A stretch of 64,000 bases of DNA from Rhizoctonia solani (Eukaryota; Basidiomycota; Agaricomycetes; Cantharellales; Ceratobasidiaceae): the NCBI RefSeq assembly GCF_016906535.1, contig NC_057377.1, forward strand, positions 310,001 through 374,000, written 5' to 3'. The notes beneath the pieces are model-generated. The model ran no database searches. It saw only the letters and a list, made by a program, of their open reading frames with translations, and was not told the DNA's origin. Both the position numbers and the translations under genes were made by a program. Positions within the stretch are counted from its first letter, which is position 1. Every line of letters begins with the position of its first letter. Shown here one piece after another: positions 37,912 to 50,318 of this stretch.

Positions 37912-39649
37912 GTTTAAGTGTAGTAGTAATTTGAGTGAGAGGCACTGAAGAACTTGGTACGTTCACTCTGTGATTTATATACCGCTAGTTGTTTACAGTT
38001 GTCCGCCCCCATGCAATGTGGAGCATGGTCGAATTAAAACTCATGTACATGTTCCGATGAATCCCTTACAGACGCATACATGCACTTGGCCGCAATGACT
38101 TGCCCAAATAGTGGGAATTTGACAAGCAATTCGTATTAAGTCTAGCGTGCTGTGTTCATGGGATAGGTCAAAATGATAGGGGTATGATCAATCTCGATTA
38201 CAGGGTAGACACCAACTGTACTTGCCACAGCCCAGCAATACAATCTGACGGCGTGGGGGTGATGGCTTCCTGGCACAAGTGGGGTATACGCAGTTGTGAA
38301 GTCGCTTGACGTCCTTTTAGTGAGTTGTCAGTTGGTCTATCAATAGACCTGAAGCCTTTTCGAGCCTACGAAATGAATAGTGGGGAGGCTGTTGCGGGCG
38401 TTTACATATTCTAGACTCCACTCACATCACCATCCAGAGAAATATTACTACGTATAAATCGGGAGTAGATATGTTAAATACTTTAGTTCCGAGCGCCCAG
38501 TCCTCATGTGATGACCAGGCGCTCAATGAAGCGGTGAGTCGGGGCGAGCTATGGGGGCGGAAAGCACAGCATCCCACAGTATGGCGAACACATCCTGGCT
38601 GGATTGAAAGTAAGAAGCGGGTGTATGTGTCAGACCCTTATATACGCGGGATGGAGAAATAAAACTAACAGACACCGATTTCAGTACATAAATCTTATAG
38701 GTATATTGAATAAGATGGTTCGACAAGGTCGTGCCCTCCTGTTTATTTGCTGCTCGGTGGCGTCCCAGATGCTACCTGACTGGTAAGTATGTTTGGGAAT
38801 GCATACTTAGGATATATAAAACAAATTATGAGATATAATGGAGAGAAAGTTGTACCTGTGTGGCTTTGTGCGCATACCCAGCACTGTATTATATCGCTGA
38901 ACTGAATCACCGACTCCACAGTGAAGTTGCTCCATTTTGCTTCATCAGGCCTCCAGAGGAACAAATCAATGCTTTGTGAGTGATTCTAATTAAATGTGTA
39001 TGTATCGTTATTTCCAGGACCCAGAAATATACACACACAAGAATCGCGGGGATTTATAGTATCGGATTCAAACGCATGAGTTATTTTTTTGATAGGAGAG
39101 ACAAGTGATTCAACAGATGAGTTGAGCGGATCAAATCTAACATGAAAGATATAGAGGATATAGCTCTAAAGGTATGATATCTCCGGGGGTGCATACCCTA
39201 ATTATCCGCGGATCTACGCACCCATGACAAAGGTAGTAAGGTTCCTGAGCAAGAGGGTGGCAGGTTTGGCGTGGACAGTCTGCCGCTCCGTCGCGTAGGT
39301 CCAGCGTGACTATGGTATATGTGTCTTACGTGGCCGACTTATGTGCTGTTGGTCTGGAGATAGCTATAGGTTGTTTGATTCCATTCGATTCAGCTGAAAC
39401 TACAAAAATTGGTGTATTTGTGTGCATTCAATCAAGCACAAATATGCGGGACTGAACAAAAAAAAAAAGAGAAAAGATAACGTAGATATGAGAAACCACA
39501 CGGGAGGTATTTTTTTTTGTTTGGCTGCAGCACCCCCCTAGTTCAGACTACTCCAGCTTATGGATCCCATACATATAGGTTTACCGACCTTGTCTAAACG
39601 ACGTCAAGGAGGTTAAAAATCAATAAACGGGGACTCACCGTTCCGGGGT
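37912..39649. other. Mostly gene-free region; possible small spliced gene at 38471-38980
   Basis: The left edge contains the promoter of secreted protein A. Around 38471-38980 plus strand, an ATG frame (MLNTLVPSAQSS, ending near HPGWI) can be followed by consensus donors and acceptors to MVRQGRALLFICC and then EVAPFCFIRPPEEQ before a stop. I do not recognise this product and would not call it as a gene without transcripts. Confidence 0.25.
37974..37981 (-). promoter_or_regulatory. TATA box of cysteine-rich protein A
   Basis: TATATAAA on the minus strand followed by TCAC, 63-70 nt upstream of the ATG at 37911. Confidence 0.6.
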
Positions 39650-40060
39650 TTAAGCACTGCAGATACGACCATTGCGACAGCAGCGGATGCCACTGAAAGT
39701 AAGGACACAGTAGTAGCTACGAGAGCTTGGTGAGAAGGTGCCTGTACTACTGTATATTGCTTCAAAAACTTACCCCGGAGCACAGCAGCGCCTATTAACG
39801 CAGCATTGCCCGCCGAGAGGGCAGCAGATGTCGGGAAAGCTACGGCAGTATCCGTACCCGTTGGGACAGACACGTCGTTCATCGTCCGGTCCGGCAGGAG
39901 TAAAGTTGCCGTCGTTTGTGGCGAGAGATATAGATTCATTGGTATCGACGAAGACATCACTATCACGAGCTTCCAAGTCGCTCTCTTTCACCGAGAGAGT
40001 GGCGGCTGGAACAAGAGGCAGTAAGGCGAGAAGAACACCAGCGATAGCGTAGAAGCGCAT
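39650..40060 (-). CDS. Small cysteine-rich secreted protein B
   Basis: Exon 1 starts at 40060 (MRFYAIAGVLLALLPLVPAA, a signal peptide), passes a propeptide-like acidic stretch (KESDLEARDSD) and reaches CPNGYGYCRSFPDICC, then CCVNRRCCAPG at a GTAAGT donor (about 39775). The best acceptor follows a pyrimidine-rich stretch (CTTACTTTCAG) and gives GIRCCRNGRICSA and a stop at 39650, which continues the cysteine pattern. A different acceptor (after GTAGTACAG) would need another phase and would give a hydrophobic tail instead. The C, CC, CC, CC spacing resembles protein A, so I place both in one loose family. The TATA box at 40128-40123 is 63-68 nt upstream of the ATG. Confidence 0.72.
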
Positions 40061-41098
40061 GACAATGGATCAATGAGCTCAGTGGTGAGAGCGGTGAGGA
40101 TTTTGAGGCATTGTCGCAGTGATTTATAGCAGGTGTACCCCTAGCTAAACCGTATTATCGGATCATAGGTAGGTAAGCATGCTGAGTATGCCAGGAACAT
40201 CGCCAAAAGCAGGGGACTGAAAAGATATCCAAGGATCTTCAAACCTGTTTTCGAGAGCCTGATTTTAATCTCAAAGCATGTTGAAGATTACCGAATATCC
40301 CGAATATATCGTCGGCGTCTGCCGTGATTCGAATGTCTTCAGAGTATCAAAGAGTTTTGCTAAGTACGCAAGATGTGTTTGAATGTGTTTCTTCTTATCT
40401 TTTTCGGCCTTAGCTGGGATATGAGATATCCATCTCGCCATACCATTTCCTGGTCCGAATTCATGAACGCCCGTATCTCCAAACGTGGTTGTATATGAGA
40501 CATCAGTATTACAAACACGAGAACTCGGCAGTTTGATCGAAGGAAAGGTCCACATATTTGACATTCAATAACCCATTCCAATACTATCGGGGATCATATG
40601 ACGAAGTCTCCGTCATCACATGTTCCTACATATTTTGGAACAATGGTCTTTAAATAATGCTCTGGGTATGTGTCGCTTGGCTTACGCTCAACATATACTC
40701 GCCAATGTTTGTAAGACCATATTTACTTTTCAGCCAATCGGTTTTAATTGGCCTTTTCTAGCGTAACTACAAACCTAAGATTGACTATGTGTCAACGTTA
40801 CGACGGGTACCTGCAAAAACCTTTTTACATCCATGTTATCGGATGAGGCACGTTATTATCACATACATTTCCCTTTTGATAGGAGGTGGAAGCGGTTGTG
40901 TACGCATACATGCCATCCAGGCACAGTGGTCTGAAGCGCTCACCAATAGTCTTGGCTTGCGCCGCACAGCCTGCTACCCCTTAGTGGGGAACGAACTACG
41001 TCAAAAGATTAAAAGAAATGATCTGGCAAGTGGCCGCCCAAACAAATCCGGTAACCTTGCAGATTTATTCAACCCTATAACACAGCATGAAATACATT
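40061..41098. other. Gene-free region
   Basis: Apart from the promoter of secreted protein B on the left, no coding sequence is recognised here. Confidence 0.45.
40123..40128 (-). promoter_or_regulatory. TATA box of cysteine-rich protein B
   Basis: The minus strand reads TATAAATCAC, the same ten bases seen within the box of protein A and at the same distance from the ATG. Confidence 0.55.
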
Positions 41099-42579
41099 TT
41101 AGGAGGTAGTGCTTGGTGGCGCGCCCTGATTATTGCTAGCCGTAGGTCTTGTGATCGATTCACCACCAATATTCGGGCTTTGGGAACGTGGAGACCGAGG
41201 CGGAGTTGGAGCCGTATCTTTCTGTGGCACATCAGGTGGAACAAGTGAAGTTCTTCTCTCGTATTCTTGGTCATCGTCGAGAGAAAAGCGCGGATCCATT
41301 ATTGGCGCTCGCTCGGTTTCTTCTTGAAAGTGTGTTTGGAAGCCGTCTCTTCTTGGAGGTGCCGATGGGTTATTTCCGAATCCTCCAAACCCATTGCCAC
41401 GCCTAAATCCCCCGTTGGCGTTTCCGAATCCCCCACGACCTGTGGGAGCGCTCGAGACGAACCCATCATTGCGTGGGCCAAAATTGTCTTTTATGAAGTA
41501 AAAGCAATCCATGAAGGCGGAAGCATTAAGGGGAGAGACAGTAGGTAGCTGGTCGATGCCCCGATAGCCCAAGACATAACGGTTGTACAGAGTTGCTCCG
41601 ACAAGGTATGTCATGATCGCTGCTAGAAGTCTACAATAAAGCACAGGGAACGATGGACAGGTAACAAATATCGAGGTCGACAGTGATTGTCGAAGATGAT
41701 TCCATATTTGATCAGAAACCTGGACAACAAAATAGATATATGTTTTGACTCACATTGCACCAAACACAGCGATGAATCCACCTGCTCCAATACTCTTTGC
41801 TGTCGGACATGCAACCTAGATCAACAACAGCATAAGTACGCTTTCTAACTAGGTCGAAAAGGTGTACTCACGTGAGTCCTCCATTCGATGAAGAAGGCAC
41901 ATGCCTGATCATCTTCTGGTGGTAATTGGGCTACCAAGACGGGAGATCCAACAGCAAACACGGCAGGATCACAGATGAATCTATCGCACATGAAGATGTA
42001 ACATGGTGCATGATTCCAGCAAAGAGTTGACGTATTAGAAATGGCTGCGAATAACAACAAGTATAACGCTCACCGAATAACAGTTGACGCCTTCAAGCTT
42101 GTCGCACTTGCGCAGGTCGACCCATGTTCATATACCAGTACTGGATGCTTATTCTTGACCTTCAAGGTCGTGTTGTACGTTCTAACCAGTGTTAACGAAT
42201 CAGTGAGCCCAAGGAAATCATTATCGCTCACCCAATGGAGAAATCTCCATGGTCAGCCCTAAAGAATCCGCCAATCGTCTCCAGTTTGTCGACTTGCTGC
42301 GGATGCCAAAGTTCGGATTTGACGCCTTGGCATACGTTTATTGAGAAGTCACGTCCGGTTTCGGAAGTGAATTTATAATCCTTGCTGTTTTCGAGTTTAA
42401 TTAAATGAAAGCAAGACATGTCTAGTTCGAAATTGAATTGGGCGATCACCTACTTACTTGGACCTCAGTGGAGACAAGTCATAGTATCCTTCTTCATCTT
42501 CTCCTGTGCATGGAGCAGGATCAGCTGCAAACACGAGACTTGAAAGTAAAATAATAGGTGCAAGGTATCGTGAACGCAT
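41099..42579 (-). CDS. Atg27-like type I membrane protein (mannose-6-phosphate receptor homology)
   Basis: The protein begins MRSRYLAPIILLSSLVFAAD (signal peptide), then PCTGEDEEGYYDLSPLR and, in the next exon, NKDYKFTSETGRDFSINVC, the cysteine-rich lumenal fold of Atg27/CI-MPR-like domains. Later exons give TYNTTLKVKNKHPVLVYEHG, STVIRFICDPA and ACAFFIEWRT. A transmembrane helix follows (GGFIAVFGA joined to LLAAIMTYLVGATLY), then NRYVLGYRGIDQLP, a strong Atg27 marker directly after the membrane. The cytosolic tail is Gly/Asn/Pro-rich. Atg27 cycles between Golgi, endosome, vacuole and Atg9 vesicles and aids Atg9 traffic. About six introns; exons 1-2 are 42579-42458 and 42384-42232. Same strand as the complex I gene upstream, 227 bp apart. 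Confidence 0.85.
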
Positions 42580-42806
42580 GTCAAGATGATCGTAGTGTTG
42601 TTGTCAATAGGGCAAGTGGCGGTGCTGCCTCGTTCATTCGGCGCTTATTCAATTTCAAAACTTAATGGAAGGCCCAGCTTGCCCCGTCACTTTCACTTAC
42701 GCCCTTTGGTAGTCAACGGTTGGACCAACAGTATATTTTGAAGGAAAGGCTACATTGAGATTCAGAAAATGTGTAATATTGAAAAATCCGATTGTATCTT
42801 TCCTGA

Positions 42807-44675
<1,869 letters not shown>

Positions 44676-45691
44676 GGTGAGTGGACGAATCAAGTGCAAG
44701 TCCTTACGATCAGGGGCACGTGATCAGCTACTGTGTGGCTGTGTAGTCTGAACGGTAGGATTCATACTTGTGCATGCACTCGCGTTTTCTTTTTAATTTA
44801 TCAGAATAGGTTATTCCTGACCAGCTCATGATCATGGAAACTCATTGGAAATATAATACTGATTTTGAAGGAGACTGAGTCAATCGGAGTTGTTGGATTG
44901 GGTCCAGTTGCATATATCACCTTCAAGGTGCAGATAGTCCCCACCCTGGGTCGGAATTTATTTATTTCTGAGGCGCGTGGCATCTAGAGGAAAGTATATT
45001 GGGGCTGTGAACGGTCCGCGTCTCCTGGGCTCATGGTGGCAGTTGCTGTACTCTACACCAAAAAGATATGCAGTTAAACCTCGAAAATTGATGTATTGAC
45101 ATGCCGAGGAGCAGATGATTTTGAAAGGTTTTATCAATAGATAGCTCTGATAAGAACACTGATTGAATGAGAGAAAACAGACAGGTTAGACAAACCCTAG
45201 ATATGAGTCTCGAGTGTCAATAATAGGTTAACCCGCCAATTTCCGATTCGTGCATTTTATGCCTTCTATCCTACAGTTTGAAGTCGCGACCAAAAGGAGG
45301 AGTTCATTTGCCCGTAGAATATGTGGACTAAGTCAAAGGGTGGCGGTTGTATGAAGCCAGGCGCAATTAGGTAGGTTGAGCGACTCGTCAATACAAATGG
45401 GATTTATCAACCTGGGGGCATCCCTAAGCAGAAGCATTGGTATTATAGGACGCCCAAAGTTTGGGTAATTTGTGCAAGGTGTGAGATATGGACTAGCAAG
45501 TGCTACATACTTAGCAATATCGGAAGTCAAGTTCAGTCTAGAACGAGACTGTAAGCCTGCTAATCGCCAATATTTCTACCTGAATATGTAAGGAAATGAT
45601 GTGCCGTAAAGCGTGTGATTACAAAGCATTGCACAGCAACATAGGTTCGTGTTGGGTCATCGGACCCCCATCTGCCACACCACTATTCAGG
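44676..45691. other. Intergenic region between divergent genes
   Basis: It lies between the start of the complex I gene and the likely start of the NACHT-WD40 gene. No coding sequence is recognised. Confidence 0.5.
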
Positions 45692-48600
45692 ATGTCCTCT
45701 GCACCTGAACGTTTTAAGAGCACCAAGCTAATAAGTCATATTAATAAACTCGACGAAGCCACGAGTGCTGCAGGAGCTAAGCTCAAGAGTTCCTTCAGAG
45801 CCTTGGCTCGGTGTGCAGAGACGTTTCCTCCAATTAAATCTGCGTTGGATGACATGTCCGAATTAGTGAAGGTTCTGGAGGTGCGTTAGACTAGTGAATC
45901 TAGCTAGATTTCTAACAAATAGAACACAATGCGGCACTTAGAATATTGGAGAGGATAAGTTGGACATAAAAGACGTTTTCGCTGACCTGCAAGCCAGTGC
46001 TGATGCCTTGGAGCCATACATAACACGGCTGGATTCAGGAGAAAGCAGCGGTAGTATCGCACTTATTATTAAGTGAGCAAACGATAATGAGCATTGAGTA
46101 TGCCCTAATACACAGATAGATCAATACACGAGCATATACAATACGTCAAGTGCCGTCGAGAACAAGGTCTGCTAAGAGGATCTGATGCTATAGAGCAAGC
46201 ACGAAAGGTTGAAAAATTACTAAAACGGTTACATGTGAGTAACGTTCTTGCTGTATCTGTGTAATTATATGGCTAATACTATTGAAGGATGATGTGGCGC
46301 TAAGGACGTGGGATAACACGGCCAGACAACTAGATGTGAGTTTGTGAGTCAGTTGGAGACATGTACTCACGGAGACGCTCTGGTATGGGAAACATTACTT
46401 GGACGCTTATTGCCAGTACATGATGCAAGGTATAACTCATCGTATGCAACTACAATCCAGCGCGGAGCCTGTACCCTTGGAACTCGGCAAGAATTACTGG
46501 AAACCCTACAAAATTGGGCTGGGCCTGGGGAGAGCCAACTGGAAGGCACACAGCCTAAAGATCTTCAAGACATAGACTGCGGCAACGCAAAGGCGTTCTG
46601 GATAAATGGAATGGCGGGAACCGGGAAAACTACGGTAGCATACAGCTTGTGCAAGTGGCTTGAGACCAACACTCAGCTTGGGGCTAGCTTCTTCTGTTCC
46701 CGAACTTCAACTCCATGTCAAAAAACCAATAACATTGTCCCAACTATAGCTTACCAGCTTGGACGCTTCTCGCCTGCATTTCGATCTGCTGTGTGTAAAG
46801 TTTTGCGCAATGATCCTGATGCTGCTACCTATGAGGTTCGAGTGCAATTGGACATGCTCATCTTACGGCCAATGTTAATGATCAAAGATGCAATGCCAAG
46901 TGGAGTCGTGGTGGTGATCGATGCCCTAGATGAGTGTGCAGATAGTTACGGAGCGGGGACGGTAGTTGAGTTCTTATTGGACTACGCCAAAAAAATCCCG
47001 GTAAAATTCTTCATTTCAAGTCGCCCAGAGCCAGTTATTCGGGAAAAGATGCTCTCATGCATTGGGTCCTCTTCGTCGATGATTCATTTACATGATGTAG
47101 ATGCATCCATTGTCCAAGCTGATATCCAGAAATACCTCACTGCTGAACTCAAATACATATCCCCACGCCCTACTGAAGCGCAGATACTTCAGCTTACGCA
47201 ACAAGCAGGAAGGCTATTTATCTACGCTGCCACACTTGTGCGATATATCAATCCTCGAGGCGCTCGTGTGCCTTCAAAGACCCGACTTGAGACTATACTA
47301 GCTATCAACACCCCGAAATCACAAGCAAGAGACAGGGAACCAGCTAATCTATACCGAGAGCTTGACCAGTTATACAACTCTGTGCTCGAAATGGGGTTCT
47401 CAGAACTGTTAGAAGAGCATGAGGCGGCAATGATGCGAGACATACTAGGGACAGTCGTATGCGCAAAGGAGCCCGTGACAATCGACACACTTGCAGGGTT
47501 GCTTGGATCTACAACCGAGGATATTTCGTACATGATAGGTTCCTTGCACTCCGTGCTTCATGTTCCTGATAGGGGCGGACTCATATCCACGCTGCATGCA
47601 TCGTTCCATGACTTTCTTCTAAATAGATCACGCGCACGTGAAGCGTATTATTCCGACGAAGCTCGGCGGAACGAAATAATCGCCCAAAGCTGCTTTAGAG
47701 TAATGAAAAAGCAGCTACGTTTCAATATATGCCACCTCCAATCCTCATTTGTTGCCGACAGTGACGTGCTAGACCTTGACGAACAAATCAAACAGTCGGT
47801 TTCATCTGAACTCGTATATGCATGTCGGTACTGGAGCGAACATCTTCAATCTAGCAATGCGAGCATTAGCGAAGATTCTTCCTGTGTGTTGGCTGCTATG
47901 CTAGACGACTTTCTCTCGACTCGGCTCTTGTTTTGGCTCGAAGTTATGAATCTAGCTAAGTGTAAATGGACTGCTTCATTGGCACTTCGTCACACACGTG
48001 CATGGCTGCAGGTGAGCAGGTTGGATACATTTTCCTGATTCCGAGCTCATTGGTAGGCAGGCGAATAATCTAATGCCTGAATATTGGCGAGGGCTCCTTG
48101 ATGCATACAACTTTTGTGCTCAGTTTGAAGGGGGCGGTTGTTCACAGAGTACCCCTCATATCTATATATCGGCTCTTCCACAGTGCAAAACATCAAATTT
48201 AGTCTATAGAAATTACCGGAAACTGCTCAAAGATTTGTTGGAAGCGGGGGGCCCAGCATTGTCTTGGAGAGGAGACTCTCAGCTTAAATCCTTCCATATG
48301 CAATCACTGGCCAGTGGGTTGGCGTTCTCGCATGACAGTACTCGCATCTTTTGCGGGACATCTAGGGAAGTACGTATTCAGTCTTTGGACGATGCAGCCA
48401 TACCCAGCTCTTTCAGCAGCTCCCATGGGCTAAGGGCTATCATCTCACTCGCATCGTCACTAGATGGTTCTATTCTTGTAGTACTCATTGAAGGTCATGT
48501 CGAGGTTTACAATATACAGGGTGGCTACCAGATCTACGATCTAGCGATACCAAGCACCTCATCCTCGGTTGGGGTTTCGCACACGAAACCCACTTCCATT

Positions 48601-49917
48601 GCTACGGGCCATAACGATGGGACTATTTGGCTACATGCCCTTCATTCTGAGAGACCAGATGGGCTTCTACTAAAGGGGCATAAGTACTCAGTCAACTCGG
48701 TCACGTTCTCTCCAACCTGTATGCGCCTTGCCTCTGGCTCCAACGATAAACATGTTCGCATATGGAGTCTGCACTCTGGTGCATGGGATAGCCAGGTACT
48801 TACAGGCCACTCGGACTGGGTTAACTCAGTAACGTTTTCGTCTGATGGGGCGCTAATTGCTTCTGGCTCCGTTGATAGCACCGTACGACTGTGGGATGCA
48901 TACAGTGGTGCACCTCTACGCATTTTTAGTGGTCATACTAATTCGGTCAGATCGGTTGCTATCTCACCAAACTGTACTCAAATCGCCTCTGGTTCTCGGG
49001 ATAAAACAGTTCGGTTATGGGACTTACGAACCGGAAAGGAGTTCGGTGAACCCAGGAAGCACATCGATTGGGTCGAGTCGGTAGCATTCTCACCCAATGG
49101 ATCATATATCGCTTCCTGCTCGGGGCACAAGATTGTGCTTTGGGATGCATCTTCCGATACATTGGATAGGCCGCCATATGATAATCACGCCGTTTCAACC
49201 TCTTTGTTCGCGTCAGCGAATGATAGTCGCGCTTGGTCAGATGCGTGGGATGTCTGGACCAACCCGGATATTTTGTGGTCACAGTATGAAGCAGAATCCT
49301 CCTTGTTTTTTTGCCTTTGGTGGTAAAAAGAGCCGGTGCATTGTTCAATCAATACGATCGAACTATCCCGATACACTCGATTGGAATGATTACAATCAGT
49401 CCATTATAGTATGGCAGGGGTCGCGAGTCATTGCTCAGATAAATAACCTCAGGCGTAGTCAATTGCTCCTGGTGGGATTTTCCTCACTATGCATTCGGAT
49501 ATTCTTAGCTTTGGATGAGCAGGGTGGGACTGCTGAGATATGGGACATCCGTCTTCTCGGAGCCGAGCTGAAAGCAATAGATGCCAGTAGTAATATCAAT
49601 CAACCCCAAGGTGAGTTACAGATTTGGATGTTGTTTACGTTTAGAGAACCAGGGCTTATATACGATCATCCATTCTTCCAGTGGAATCAAAGATGAGGGC
49701 CGAGGTTTCTGGTCCGCTTACTTTAACTCAACAAGATGGATGGCTAAGAGACGCCAACGAGCGCCTGTTATATTGGTTTCCTCCTGAAGCTCACCAAGAG
49801 CTCATGCTCCTTCGCCCCCACGCACTACTTGCTATCAGTGATGCTGCGTTTGGTTATGAATTCTGGAGCTCGAAGCTTGCAATCGGAGATCAGTGGGTAA
49901 GATGCTATTCCGAATAG
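45692..49917 (+). CDS. NACHT-WD40 (NLR-like) protein, with a frameshift near the C-terminus
   Basis: Exon 1 (45692-45880, MSSAPERFKSTKL...) and following small exons build a helical N-terminal domain (for example IHEHIQYVKCRREQGLL, ARKVEKLLKRLH). The large exon ending at 48011 has ARYNSSYATTIQRGACTLGT and the NACHT ATPase with Walker A GMAGTGKTTVA and Walker B VVVVIDALDEC, then ISSRPEPVIREKM as sensor region. After a 49-nt intron (48012-48060) come WD40 blades, at least four of them complete (HVRIWSL, TVRLWDA, TVRLWDL, KIVLWDA). The frame then breaks at a run of seven T (49306-49312): with six T it would continue through KKSRCIVQSIRSN and, over an intron, to DGWLRDANERLLYWFPPEA, the usual C-terminal block of such proteins, ending at 49917. 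The junction near 46336 between the N-terminal and NACHT exons is unresolved. Fungal NLRs of this build act in nonself recognition and programmed cell death. Confidence 0.82.
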
Positions 49918-50318
49918 ATAAATACATTGAAAATAGCTTGCCGTTCCATGCCTGTGAGTAACCAGCGCGACTCTATTCCATTTTCCCTCAACCGTTCGGA
50001 AATCAATAGCCGACAACTGACTATCACGTATACTAGAGACTCGTACGCCGCGCTCATTATACATATCAGTATTGACGGTCTTCGGTGTCTTCAGTGTAAC
50101 TGTGTAAAAGCTCTAGCTATAGCTACTGACGACTGTGGGTTGGTGTTGATGAAATGTTCTTTAGCCTTATGCATGGAATCAGATAGAGTCGTAAAGCAAT
50201 GAAAAGTAGAGATCAGATGAAAATACAATAGATATGGTAACTGGAGTTTCTAAACTAAATGTCGTGTGCATGTGCATTCAATTTTCATAAGCAAATAAAA
50301 TCCGAAAGTTTGTATCTT
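49918..50318. other. Intergenic region between convergent genes
   Basis: Both 3' ends fall here. No coding sequence is recognised. Confidence 0.5.
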
